The notes: a model not told the origin generated them from the sequence alone. A stretch of DNA of 53,843 nt from JABSOG01 sp041583135 (GCA_041583135.1 JBFHGJ010000032.1:1-53843), one strand, 5' to 3'. Counted from the stretch's first letter, positions 1 to 8,284 are shown. Translations and numbers: made by a program.

Positions 1-1043
1 AGCATATCCGAGAGGTTGTCGCTCAAAGAGTAGATATCGTTGCCTTTTTTTTCTTTCTCTGAATAGAGGTTGCTGTCAAGAAGCGCAAGAATGGGGCAAT
101 CGTCACTATCGGAAAGCTCATGTACGCCGATACTGACGGAAAATGTCGGTAGTGTCTTTTGCTGATTTAGCCGCCCGATTTGTTCGTTTATTCGCTGGCG
201 TACTACTTCGGCATCTTGTTTGGTGCCGTTGGGTAAAATGATGATGTATTCATCGCCGCCGTAACGACAGGCTTTATCGACCGCTCGCACCGAGCCTTGG
301 GTGATCTCTGCCAGAGCTTTAAGCACTTCGTCTCCGACCGGGTGACCATGAGTGTCGTTGATCTCTTTAAAGTTATCGACATCAATCATCACCAAAGACA
401 GTTCGGTGTGATAACGCTTATGGGACTCCAACTCCGCATTTAAGAACTGTTCAAAGCAGCGGCGATTGAAAAGGCCGGTTAAGGAGTCATGCTGTGCCAG
501 TTTTTTCAATGTATTGCTGTAATAGGCTTTTTCTATGGCGATACCGGCAAAATCGGCAATGGTATTGAGGATTTTAAGCTCATAGGGGGTAAAGGGTTTA
601 CCGTCGATTTTATTGATCAGCTCAATTACGCCATAAACCTGATCGCCACTGAGCAGCGGTACGCCGATAATCGATTGGGTTTTAAATTGGGTGAAGTTAT
701 CGACTCTGTCGGAAAAACGTGGGTCTTTGGAGACATCATCGATGATCACCGAACGACGGTTTGTCACTATCCATCCTGCTACGCCCTCTCCGGGGGGCAA
801 AATGTGACCTTTAAGTTTGCTGGTGTTTTCCCCCTCAACCACCACAAACTTCAAGCCGTCACCATCTGACTCTTTGAGCAATAATGACCAGTGTTCGGGG
901 GTAAAAATGGCGCCTATTTGTTCCATTACTCTATCGAGCGTTTCTTCAATGGTTTTGGAGCGTGATATGGCTTTGGCTATCTCGACAAAAAAACACAATC
1001 TGACCAAGTCATCTATGTCGTTCGATAGGGCGGGATTTTCCAT
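1..1043 (-). CDS. GAF-GGDEF diguanylate cyclase, 3' end cut by window edge
   Basis: Reading leftward from the ATG at 1043, 347 codons are open to the edge and no stop is reached, so the C-terminus is missing. Residues about 15-170 form a GAF-type sensor domain. Residues about 180-330 form a GGDEF domain with signature GGDEY at 262-266, a conservative Phe-to-Tyr change in the active-site loop. An RxxD inhibitory site (RAVD, 253-256) sits exactly five residues upstream, so the enzyme is predicted to make c-di-GMP from two GTP with product feedback inhibition. There is no membrane segment, so it should be cytosolic and sense a small ligand through GAF. It lies 101 bp downstream of a same-strand periplasmic binding-protein gene and may share its transcript. 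The ligand is unknown. Activity is likely but not certain because of the Tyr. Confidence 0.9.
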   Translation of the reverse strand, partial: MENPALSNDIDDLVRLCFFVEIAKAISRSKTIEETLDRVMEQIGAIFTPEHWSLLLKESDGDGLKFVVVEGENTSKLKGHILPPGEGVAGWIVTNRRSVIIDDVSKDPRFSDRVDNFTQFKTQSIIGVPLLSGDQVYGVIELINKIDGKPFTPYELKILNTIADFAGIAIEKAYYSNTLKKLAQHDSLTGLFNRRCFEQFLNAELESHKRYHTELSLVMIDVDNFKEINDTHGHPVGDEVLKALAEITQGSVRAVDKACRYGGDEYIIILPNGTKQDAEVVRQRINEQIGRLNQQKTLPTFSVSIGVHELSDSDDCPILALLDSNLYSEKEKKGNDIYSLSDNLSDM

Positions 1044-1144
1044 AGTGTTGATCTGCTCCGAATTATTGTGATTCTGGCGGCTTTCACAATAAGTATAGGC
1101 AGCAAAGAATCAATTGCCATGTTTAGGTGATATGGAGCTATGTG

Positions 1145-1897
1145 TCATTGTGCTGGATTAAGCTCAATACCGGTAAGGCGCTGCATTTTGCCGTTTTGAA
1201 TTAAAATGCTGATGGCATGATTGAAGCGCGCGACAATGGCGCGTTTGTCCGGGTGAACTCGAAACATGATGGGAAGGCTTTCGATGACTTCACCGAACTC
1301 GTATTGTGTGGGTTTGGCATTGTGCTTAAGCCAGGTTTCGGCGAACTGCTGGGAGACCACCACCTGATTGAGGCGGGCGTCTAAGATGGCCTTGATCAAA
1401 CGGTTTTCATCGACCAAATCAAAGCGTTTGTAGATACCTTTTAAAAATTTATCCTGTAAGGTCGGATAGCTAAATCCTCTCACCGTGCCGATGGTGATGT
1501 CGGTATCGCTTTCGGAGGTGGCGAAACTGAGTTTCTTACCGGCTTGAAACAACAAAATGCTGTTGCTGCGAGAAAAGGCGATGGTATAGACACCGGGTAT
1601 CGCTTCTTTTTGTCGCCATATTGGATTGACCCCCGGTTCGATGTCGATTTTGCCCTCGATAAAGTATTTTTTCGTTCTAGAGGGCGGCAACAAAATAAAA
1701 TCAAATTGGTCGCCGGTTAACTCGCCAATGGCGTTGAGCACATTCATAAAAACGATTGAGTAGGAATACTCAAATTGATCACCTTTAGCGGCTCTGACGC
1801 CTACTGTCAAGGTTTCGGCGTAGGCCAAGGTACTGCCGATAAGACAGAGTAAAGGGATAAGGCATACCCGGCGCAATGTACTAAATAAAATTTGCAT
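1145..1897 (-). CDS. Periplasmic solute-binding protein family 3-like, exported
   Basis: The 250-residue protein opens with a clear signal peptide (basic start, hydrophobic core to about residue 27, cleavage near AYA-ET). The mature part starts TLTVGVRAAKG and keeps the length and overall layout of family 3 extracytoplasmic binding proteins, which bind amino acids or similar small polar molecules. No ABC permease or ATPase is adjacent. Orphan proteins of this kind in these bacteria often act as sensors or are of unknown role. It is 32 bp downstream of the GST-like gene and 101 bp upstream of the diguanylate cyclase on the same strand, so a periplasmic-cue to c-di-GMP link is possible but only inferred. 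I see no strong Shine-Dalgarno before the ATG at 1897. Family fairly sure, ligand unknown. Confidence 0.75.
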   Translation of the reverse strand: MQILFSTLRRVCLIPLLCLIGSTLAYAETLTVGVRAAKGDQFEYSYSIVFMNVLNAIGELTGDQFDFILLPPSRTKKYFIEGKIDIEPGVNPIWRQKEAIPGVYTIAFSRSNSILLFQAGKKLSFATSESDTDITIGTVRGFSYPTLQDKFLKGIYKRFDLVDENRLIKAILDARLNQVVVSQQFAETWLKHNAKPTQYEFGEVIESLPIMFRVHPDKRAIVARFNHAISILIQNGKMQRLTGIELNPAQ

Positions 1898-1929
1898 AGC
1901 ACAAGTATAGAACCGGGTATTGAAAAGAG

Positions 1930-2502
1930 CTAATTGCGAGGGTCGCTGCTTTGTGCTTCAGGGCGTGTCAAATGCTGTTGTCTAAACTGATTGAGCGCTG
2001 GGTACTCGGTCATATCATGCAAATTCCTAAAGGCAACCCAATCGAGCAGACAGTATAGGCAGATGGCAACATAACCCCATTGTTCAAACGCGCCTTGTTG
2101 CGCCTTCTGTTCAAGCGTGGTCATGATATTGCTCACGCGTTGTTGTTGGCGTTGTACGAACATCAATTCTGAATCCATGGCAATGCCTGAGCGTGAGAGC
2201 AACAGCAATTCCACCAAAGAATCGTTGGCACCGTCGATTAGGGTCAAGGTGTTTTCGTCTTCCCAGCTCAATTGTTCCAGTGCCAACTTTTGATTGAGGT
2301 AACGCTGAATAATACGGGAATCGTAAATGGTGGTATCGCCGTCACAAAGCATTGGGATCTTCATGGTGGGGTTTTTTGCCAGCAAAGTGGCGTGACCTTC
2401 GGCAGAGAAGATATCAAGATTGATGAACTCAAAGTCCTGGTCTTTGAGCCACATGCGAATGCGTCTGACATAAGGTGAAGTGGTAGAGCCGTATAATTGC
2501 AT
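1930..2502 (-). CDS. Glutathione S-transferase-like protein
   Basis: The N-terminal 75 residues form a thioredoxin-like GST domain (MQLYGSTTSPYVRRIR at the start). It includes the cis-proline region KIPML and the glutathione-gamma-glutamyl binding pair in TTIYDSRII. The C-terminal half is helical as in GSTs but short, giving a total of 190 residues. I chose the ATG at 2502 over one three codons upstream because AAGGA lies about 8 bases before it, and would overlap or abut the other start. The SPYVRR motif has Ser rather than Cys at the usual active-site position, so conjugation chemistry is uncertain. It may instead be a stringent-starvation-type or reductase-like GST. It leads a possible three-gene minus-strand unit with the binding protein and the cyclase. 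Confidence 0.8.
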   Translation of the reverse strand: MQLYGSTTSPYVRRIRMWLKDQDFEFINLDIFSAEGHATLLAKNPTMKIPMLCDGDTTIYDSRIIQRYLNQKLALEQLSWEDENTLTLIDGANDSLVELLLLSRSGIAMDSELMFVQRQQQRVSNIMTTLEQKAQQGAFEQWGYVAICLYCLLDWVAFRNLHDMTEYPALNQFRQQHLTRPEAQSSDPRN

Positions 2503-2631
2503 GGTGCACATCCTTCGTGGTTATTGTGGCCGCTAAATTATCAGAGCCTTGGCATCACTGGCAATAGCTTTTGCAACATTCGTGCTGTGGCTTTGTCAGT
2601 GAATATTGCCGCCGATTACACATGATTACAT

Positions 2632-2648
2632 TTGAGATCATATCTCAA
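2632..2648. promoter_or_regulatory. Inverted repeat upstream of beta-propeller lipoprotein gene
   Basis: TTGAGAT-CAT-ATCTCAA is a perfect 7-bp inverted repeat with a 3-base spacer. It lies in the 215-bp gap between divergent genes, about 70 bp before the start at 2718. The shape fits a dimeric repressor or activator site, but no regulator is identified. Confidence 0.35.
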
Positions 2649-2717
2649 CAGACGCTCAAGCGGATTGCTTATACACTAGCCATAACACACAAACACGACG
2701 AACCATATGGAGATGTT

Positions 2718-4685
2718 ATGAAGTGCAGTAATCCTATCAATGCGTTATCGTTAAGTGCCGTTTTAGGTGCTTTGGTGCTCAGTGGTTGTGGCGGTGGTTC
2801 AAGCCCCGGCACTGAACGCGAGCAGGTTGAACTCAATGCCGCCAAAGTGTCGCTAGAGCCGCTTAAACAATCCCGCGCCGCCAATTTTTCACGCTATTTG
2901 AGAAACGGCCTCTATACCGCCAGTGTCAGTCAATTTGCCAATTGCGCCAACTGTATGGAGAGCGACGCGGCTGCGACGAGTACGCCAAGTAGCAACTTTT
3001 CTACTACCAATACCCAAGAAGCGGGTGTCGATGAACTCGACCGCATCAAATATGACGGTGAATATTTGTTTATGGCTGCCAAGCCTTGGTATGACGCACA
3101 AAATCCAACGTTAGATACCCCCGAATACATCAAGGTGATGCGCCGTGATACGCAGCAAAGTCTGGTTGAAATCAATCAAATCGCTTTACCTGAGCAAATG
3201 AAGTCGGTGCGGGGGTTATACCAGCATAACGATAAGCTGGCGGCTTTAGGGTCGGCAGATTTCTTCTATGGCCTGCCTGCGATGAGTTTTGACATTTGGC
3301 ATCCGGGTGAATTGAAAGTCAATGTTGCAGTGTATGATGTTAGCGAGCCTCAGACGCCCGGTTTAAATCAGTTTTTATCCTACGATGGCTATTTGATTGA
3401 GAGCCGCCGCATCGGTAATAAGCTTTATTTGGTCAGTGCCTTTTCGCCTACCGTTGAAGGCTTGGTTTATGGCGCGACCAATGAAGCCGACAAACAGGCC
3501 AACTATGACAGACTACAAAATGTCGACATCAACCAATTGATGCCAAAACTGCGGTTGGCAGACAATACGGTGCGCAATCTCGTTGAGCCGCAAGATTGCT
3601 ATATTCCGCAAGATGCGACTTCAGCAGACGGTTATGACAGCATCGTCACCTTAACCACTATCGATTTAGCACAACCCAACAATGTGCAATCGGTTTGTAT
3701 CAACTCGGTAACCAATGCCATATATGCCTCAACCAATGCCATTTATTTACTTGGCGCAACCAGTGATGAAAAGTCAGTGCTACACAAGTTCGACCTAACA
3801 GACAACATGGCGTATGTCGGCACCGGCAATGTCGATGGCACTTTTGGTTGGCGCTCGCCCAGCTTTAGGCTCAGCGAGCACCAAGGCAAATTACGGGCGG
3901 TAACGTCAAAGTGGACAGAGCAGGGGCCAGTACACAAGCTATATGTCTTTGACGCTCAGGCCCAAGACCACAAGCTGCAAACATTGAGTGTATTGCCCAA
4001 CGAACAACGCCCTCAAGCCATCGGCAAACCCAATGAGGACATTTATGCGGTGCGGTTTTTTGGCGACAAAGCCTATGTTGTGACCTTTGAACGTATCGAT
4101 CCATTATATGTGCTTGATGTGACAGACCCGCACGATCCCTTTATTGCTGGTGAATTGGAGATCCCCGGATTTTCATCATATCTGCATCCGATTGGCGAAA
4201 ACCTGCTGCTTGGGGTCGGTCAGCAGGTAGACTTTGACAATCTGCCGCAAAACGGTGGTGACAACACGCAGCCGAGCAATCCTATCTCGCAAGGGGCAAA
4301 GGTGGCCTTGTTCGATGTCTCCAATCCGCAGCAGCCCCTTGAGTTGGCCAGCAAAGTCTATAGTCATGCTTATACGCCGGTAGAGTGGGACCATCACGCG
4401 TTAACCTACCTTAACATAAGTGAAAATGAATATAGGTTCGCTTTACCTATGTCATATTGGCAAAGTGATAATGGCATGGATTGGTACAACATTAACGCCC
4501 TTCATACCTTACAAGTCAATGTGACCGACGGCAGTGCGCAGTTGCTTGAACATAGCCCGCTGCAAGCGCCTTTAACCAACGGACAACTTTATATTAGCGG
4601 CAGTGATGACCGTTCGGTGCTGCATGGTGAAAGGATTTACTATATTCATGGTAATGTGGTGATTGAGGGGACTTGGGGCGAATAA
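2718..4685 (+). CDS. Beta-propeller domain lipoprotein (PF09826-like)
   Basis: I start the gene at the ATG at 2718 because GGAG lies 5 bases before it and the protein then begins with a lipoprotein signal ending ALVLSGC (Cys about residue 22), followed by Gly-rich residues. An open frame continues upstream but would bury this signal. The 655-residue product contains the hallmark segment TNTQEAGVDELDRIKYDGE of secreted proteins with a C-terminal beta-propeller distantly related to WD40. Repeated blades such as LYVLDVTDPHDPFIAGELE and VALFDVSNPQQPLELA follow. No catalytic residues are recognised, and the function of this family is not established. It is likely lipid-anchored in the outer or inner membrane facing the periplasm. 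It is monocistronic, ending in a convergent hairpin at 4729-4759. Confidence 0.85.
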   Translation: MKCSNPINALSLSAVLGALVLSGCGGGSSPGTEREQVELNAAKVSLEPLKQSRAANFSRYLRNGLYTASVSQFANCANCMESDAAATSTPSSNFSTTNTQEAGVDELDRIKYDGEYLFMAAKPWYDAQNPTLDTPEYIKVMRRDTQQSLVEINQIALPEQMKSVRGLYQHNDKLAALGSADFFYGLPAMSFDIWHPGELKVNVAVYDVSEPQTPGLNQFLSYDGYLIESRRIGNKLYLVSAFSPTVEGLVYGATNEADKQANYDRLQNVDINQLMPKLRLADNTVRNLVEPQDCYIPQDATSADGYDSIVTLTTIDLAQPNNVQSVCINSVTNAIYASTNAIYLLGATSDEKSVLHKFDLTDNMAYVGTGNVDGTFGWRSPSFRLSEHQGKLRAVTSKWTEQGPVHKLYVFDAQAQDHKLQTLSVLPNEQRPQAIGKPNEDIYAVRFFGDKAYVVTFERIDPLYVLDVTDPHDPFIAGELEIPGFSSYLHPIGENLLLGVGQQVDFDNLPQNGGDNTQPSNPISQGAKVALFDVSNPQQPLELASKVYSHAYTPVEWDHHALTYLNISENEYRFALPMSYWQSDNGMDWYNINALHTLQVNVTDGSAQLLEHSPLQAPLTNGQLYISGSDDRSVLHGERIYYIHGNVVIEGTWGE

Positions 4686-4728
4686 TCTCTGGGGAGAGTT
4701 AGGGAAAGCCGGAGGACAGGGACTTCTC

Positions 4729-4759
4729 GCTTTGGGCAGGCACATTGCCTGCCCAAAGC
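4729..4759. terminator. Perfect 13-bp hairpin between convergent genes
   Basis: GCTTTGGGCAGGC and its exact reverse complement flank a 5-base loop. The hairpin sits between the convergent stops of the beta-propeller gene (4685) and the M28 gene (4766). It lacks a good T-run on either side, so it may be a bidirectional terminator of modest strength or an RNA-stabilising stem. Confidence 0.6.
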
Positions 4760-4765
4760 ACCTTA

Positions 4766-6430
4766 TCACCAGCGTCTACGTACCGCACCGAGCAGTAGTA
4801 AGGCCAAGCATGACAGCGACAACGCGCCGCCGCCAGAGGCTCGAACCGGCTCGACCGGGTGATCCGGTGCCGGGTTATCGACTGACTTATTGGCAATGGT
4901 GACAGTCACACTGTCGCCACTACCGAGAGTGACACCACCTTGCGGGTTTGACAACACCACGCTAAAGGCTTTGTTTTGGCTGACATCGCCGGTATTGATG
5001 GTAATACTTTTGCTGCTATTGTCTTGATCTGACCAAGTTAGGGTGCCTGAGACTGCGGTATAGTTGCTGCCCGCCACTGCATCGCCATCAACCGTGGTGT
5101 AATCGATAGACACTTCACCATCTTTACCACCAGTACGGGCAATGGTTAGTGTCAGTGGTAAGCCTTCATCGACACTCACCTCACTTTGATTAAAGCCCAA
5201 AGCGCCAAAAGACAGAGTATCCGAGGTGCTACCTTTGGCCAGTTCTGCCATATAAACCACCGACAAACGCAAAAATTTAACTGCGTGGTCTGGGTCTACC
5301 GCAAGGTCGTCAGTGGTGTGGATCAACTGATTGTGTTTGCCAAAAGGCGCTTCAAATGGGAAAGAGGCGTTATATCCGTAACTGCTCCATGAGGCGTGAT
5401 CAGAGCAGGCATAGCCGCAGGGCGCAAACGCATAATTGAGATCCGGCAAATAGGCGTCCATTAACTGCGTCATAAAGGTGTTTTGCGCCGCGCTGGTGTA
5501 GTCGTTGACCAGCACAATGTCATTGCTCGGTTCACCATGGAAGCCTGTCATGTCAAATTGAGCAACGCCAACGACATTTTTATCGGCCTCTTTGAAGGTT
5601 TGTGCTATCACCTGAGAGCCGCGTAAGCCAACTTCCTCGGCTGCATAGCCCATCAACATCACGGTTCGCTCAGGGCGATAATTGCTGGTCACTATGGCGT
5701 CTAGGGTTTGAGTGACAACGGCAATACCAGAGGCATTGTCATCGGCGCCGGGTGCTCTGCCCGATTGTTGATTGCCGACATTGATTGAATCCAAATGGCC
5801 ACCGATCACCACAATTTCATCAGGATAGGCAGTACCTGGTATAGTAGCAATGACCGAGGGCTGACGCCATGAGGCATGTTCGCGAAACTCGACGCTGATA
5901 TCGGCTCGGGCAGCTGCAATACTTTGCCATTTATCTAAAATCCACTGTGAAGCGTCAGCGCCGGTGAGTGAATTGTAATAGCGAGTGTGATAGCTGCTTA
6001 GGCTGTTTACCGTGTCTAAGATCTGCTCGGCGCCAACCTCATTGAGTAGCGCGTAAACGGTTGCGCTATTGTCGATGCTGTAATCGACTTGAGCACTTTT
6101 TTGCATTTGATTTTGACTGAAATTCAGTGCCTGTTGGGCGCTTTCGTGACGAAAAAAGCCCGGACAGCGACCAAACTTCTGATGCACGAAAGTGCTGAGC
6201 TTATCGATATCTTGCGCATCGACGGCGATGGTGGCAAAGGCCGTATCGCCTCGCGCCAATGCGCTCATTGGCGTATGCTCGAAGGCGATAGCCTGATCTT
6301 GATTGAGGCGCTTGACGACATCGGCGCCAAGGGACACATAAACCTTTTCTTTGGCCGCGTAGGTTGGTGCAGCCACCGTGGCAAGCGCAAATAACGTTAG
6401 CGCATAACCGGTGTTGATGACATTTTTCAT
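4766..6430 (-). CDS. Secreted M28 aminopeptidase with Calx-beta domain and GlyGly-CTERM tail
   Basis: The 554-residue protein has a signal peptide (to about residue 26), a propeptide-like region to about 170, then an M28 zinc exopeptidase domain. The co-catalytic zinc site residues are visible: H212 and D214 (GGHLDS), D230 (GADDN), E265/E266 (AAEEVGLRG), D293 (QFDMTGF) and H371. C338 and C342 (CGYAC) match the disulfide of Vibrio and Aeromonas leucyl aminopeptidases. Residues about 405-515 form a Calx-beta domain. The C-terminus (532-554) has a GGG start, a hydrophobic stretch and RRRW, the GlyGly-CTERM sorting signal processed by rhombosortase in bacteria that use type II secretion. It therefore probably acts at the cell surface or outside, trimming peptides. 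The start is supported by GGAG five bases upstream. The gene upstream (6464-7525) may be co-transcribed. Confidence 0.93.
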   Translation of the reverse strand: MKNVINTGYALTLFALATVAAPTYAAKEKVYVSLGADVVKRLNQDQAIAFEHTPMSALARGDTAFATIAVDAQDIDKLSTFVHQKFGRCPGFFRHESAQQALNFSQNQMQKSAQVDYSIDNSATVYALLNEVGAEQILDTVNSLSSYHTRYYNSLTGADASQWILDKWQSIAAARADISVEFREHASWRQPSVIATIPGTAYPDEIVVIGGHLDSINVGNQQSGRAPGADDNASGIAVVTQTLDAIVTSNYRPERTVMLMGYAAEEVGLRGSQVIAQTFKEADKNVVGVAQFDMTGFHGEPSNDIVLVNDYTSAAQNTFMTQLMDAYLPDLNYAFAPCGYACSDHASWSSYGYNASFPFEAPFGKHNQLIHTTDDLAVDPDHAVKFLRLSVVYMAELAKGSTSDTLSFGALGFNQSEVSVDEGLPLTLTIARTGGKDGEVSIDYTTVDGDAVAGSNYTAVSGTLTWSDQDNSSKSITINTGDVSQNKAFSVVLSNPQGGVTLGSGDSVTVTIANKSVDNPAPDHPVEPVRASGGGALSLSCLALLLLGAVRRRW

Positions 6431-6463
6431 AATAACTCCATTAGCAATAGCGCTGATGGGCTG

Positions 6464-7525
6464 CTACTGCAAAAACACATAGTAGGTTTCGGAGCCGTCA
6501 ATAGTGGCACGGCTGCCTTTGAGCGAAAATTCATAGCCGCAAAGGGAAAAATGACCTTTATCGGCGATGGCCTGTACTGCGGTCTTGGTATCTAATGGCG
6601 ATAGCTCGGCGTAATAGTCACCGCCGTTTTCAACCGAGACAAGATTGGTTCGGATCTGGGTGTTGTCGTTAAACACCAGTGCTTGACAGCTGGCTTCGCC
6701 TTTACCGGTTAAAATCGACCACAGCGCCGGATTATCGTTGTCGCCGCTACGCCAATGGACCACCAAACCGTCGTTTTGGTCAAGCATCAAATAATAGTCA
6801 TTGGGCATCTCTAGGGCATAATCGCGGATCTTTACCGGCTGCTGGGCCATCGGTTTGGTCGCTTGCTCGGGGGCTGGGGCGGTTTCGCTGGCAAATTCAA
6901 GGTTTGGCACAATCGTCAAGATAACCGCGATAAGCGAGCTGGCGGCCGCAGCCATTAAGGCGAGTTTGCGGTTGCCGTTATACCAGACTCTCAGTGGTTC
7001 AAAAGCGTCGTGAGTGCCTTGATGCCCTGAGGCGTTCAGCGGACTGACTGGAGGCTGCTCTGCGCTGGTGGTGCCAGCTGGGTCTGTGCCGACTAAGGTT
7101 GGTTCGATACGACTGGTGATCGGCACCGTTTGCACCAATTCGGTTTTTGGCCCATCGTAACCGAAAACATAGCTGCGCGGTTTGGCTGTTACCGGCAATG
7201 CCAGTGCCATGGTGGCAAAAAAGCCCAAAATCAGCAAAAAATAACTGGCATTGGTTGCACTAAACAAGCGCGCGGCGATCACCAACACAAAAACGCCAGC
7301 GACCAAAGCGGCGTAAGATTTTGTCACACCGGCATCGTTGGCACGGCGTAACGCAGAGGTGCCGAGCATGACAAACAGACTACCAAGCAGTAACAGAAGC
7401 AGTAACGGCACCTGAGAAAAAAGCAAAAAGCTCAAGACAAAGCCGAGGTAGGCAGATAAACTGATGAGCGAAAAACGGGCTGCCTGATCGGCCCCTTCAA
7501 AGCAAAATAATGACCTAAGTAACAT
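6464..7525 (-). CDS. DUF805-like multi-pass membrane protein with C-terminal soluble domain
   Basis: The start is uncertain: the ATG at 7525 gives 353 residues and one at 7546 gives 360, and neither has a clear Shine-Dalgarno. The first 130 residues hold four or so hydrophobic segments with the motif ALRRANDAG between them, which resembles the R-x-x-D-x-G turn of DUF805 membrane proteins. A Pro/Thr/Ser-rich linker and a fifth membrane segment follow (LALMAAAASSLIAVILTIV). The last 120 residues are a soluble, probably periplasmic, domain with two cysteines. No function is recognised. It lies 33 bp upstream of the M28 peptidase gene on the same strand, so the two may form a unit. Divergent from the GFA-like gene across a palindrome at 7580-7595. 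Confidence 0.75.
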   Translation of the reverse strand: MLLRSLFCFEGADQAARFSLISLSAYLGFVLSFLLFSQVPLLLLLLLGSLFVMLGTSALRRANDAGVTKSYAALVAGVFVLVIAARLFSATNASYFLLILGFFATMALALPVTAKPRSYVFGYDGPKTELVQTVPITSRIEPTLVGTDPAGTTSAEQPPVSPLNASGHQGTHDAFEPLRVWYNGNRKLALMAAAASSLIAVILTIVPNLEFASETAPAPEQATKPMAQQPVKIRDYALEMPNDYYLMLDQNDGLVVHWRSGDNDNPALWSILTGKGEASCQALVFNDNTQIRTNLVSVENGGDYYAELSPLDTKTAVQAIADKGHFSLCGYEFSLKGSRATIDGSETYYVFLQ

Positions 7526-7579
7526 CGGAAAAACAGCAATACACAAAGTTAAGCGACAAGTAGCTTAAGGTTAACATTT

Positions 7580-7595
7580 TGACGAATATTCGTCA
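7580..7595. promoter_or_regulatory. Perfect 16-bp palindrome in divergent intergenic region
   Basis: TGACGAATATTCGTCA is a perfect, spacer-free palindrome in the 158-bp gap between the divergent membrane-protein and GFA-like genes. Size and symmetry fit an operator for a TetR- or MarR-type dimer. No cognate regulator is obvious in the window. Confidence 0.45.
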
Positions 7596-7683
7596 GTGGC
7601 TTTTAGGGCGAAATGATGCTGATTTGAGTTAAATGGCGGCGATAATTTAAGCAATTGTAACAAAATGCGACATATGAAACATT

Positions 7684-8052
7684 ATGAAAAATAGCCAACA
7701 AAAGCTGCGTGGCAGCTGTCACTGCAAAGCCATTCAATTCGAAATTCAAAGCAATATGCCAATTGCGGCCATGCAATGTAATTGCTCGATTTGCATTCGC
7801 AAAAACGCCATCATGAGCAAACAAAAGTTCACCGCCGATGAATTTACCTTACTGAGCGGTGAAGACGCGCTGTCGGTTTACCATTGGAACGACAAAGATG
7901 TGAATCATTTCTTTTGTAAGCATTGCGGCATCTTCCCCTATATCAGCGTGACCTTTGAGCCGGTAACCTACCGTGTCAATTTGGGCTGCATTGAGGACAT
8001 CGACTCAAGAGCCCTTGAAATCGAGCAATTTGACGGCAAAAATTTGCTCTAG
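7684..8052 (+). CDS. GFA / CENP-V-fold zinc protein
   Basis: The 122-residue protein carries the cysteine pattern of the GFA family (glutathione-dependent formaldehyde-activating enzyme-like, CENP-V fold). The cysteines are C12 and C14 (SCHC), C32, C34 and C37 (CNCSIC), and C78 and C81 (CKHCG), which bind two zinc ions in characterised members. It matches the family's usual short length and is complete. Most proteins of this family have no proven substrate, so formaldehyde or glutathione chemistry should not be assumed. It stands alone between the divergent palindrome upstream and the YtrA-type operon promoter downstream. Confidence 0.88.
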   Translation: MKNSQQKLRGSCHCKAIQFEIQSNMPIAAMQCNCSICIRKNAIMSKQKFTADEFTLLSGEDALSVYHWNDKDVNHFFCKHCGIFPYISVTFEPVTYRVNLGCIEDIDSRALEIEQFDGKNLL

Positions 8053-8169
8053 GTGTCTTTTTTAGTGCTGCTGCTCAAATCCCCGACTCAACGATAACGT
8101 GTACCATCTCAAGCATCACCCCTGAACAAATTTTTATCGATTTTTATCTTACTGAAAATAATAGAAAAA

Positions 8170-8185
8170 TGTTTCATGTGAAACG
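8170..8185. other. parS-like 16-mer (2 mismatches to the chromosomal parS consensus)
   Basis: The 16 bases around the 6-bp inverted repeat GTTTCA-TG-TGAAAC match the widely conserved parS sequence TGTTTCACGTGAAACA at 14 of 16 positions, differing at bases 8 and 16. The central mismatch breaks the CG core, so ParB binding may be weak. It could equally be an operator or chance. No parAB genes are in the window. Confidence 0.25.
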
Positions 8186-8204
8186 CAGTTGTATAAATTT
8201 CAGT

Positions 8205-8233
8205 TTGACAAGGCGGCATGGTGTATGTAGTGT
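8205..8233 (+). promoter_or_regulatory. Predicted sigma-70 promoter of the ytr-like ABC operon
   Basis: TTGACA (8205-8210) is a perfect -35 box. A 17-base spacer leads to TAGTGT (8228-8233), a modest -10. The -10 and presumed start point are overlapped by the palindrome at 8230-8252, the geometry expected for repression by the first gene's product. Confidence 0.55.
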
Positions 8234-8252
8234 ACCATCACACATGGTACAC
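8230..8252. promoter_or_regulatory. Palindromic operator, probably for the YtrA-type regulator
   Basis: GTGTACCAT-CACAC-ATGGTACAC is a perfect 9-bp inverted repeat with a 5-base spacer, 33 bp before the regulator gene. YtrA-subfamily GntR regulators commonly bind long palindromes in their own promoters. The assignment to this regulator is inferred from position. Confidence 0.6.
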
Positions 8253-8284
8253 CTAATGTGACACTTAATTGAATCGATAGGTCA

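Noticed and set aside
489..1071. Plus-strand open frames of 126 and 84 codons
   Set aside because: They lie wholly opposite the GAF-GGDEF gene, have no family signal and no good ribosome site.
2571..2717. Extended start for the beta-propeller lipoprotein
   Set aside because: The ATG at 2718 has a ribosome site and directly begins the lipoprotein signal; the upstream part would add an implausible 49-residue leader.
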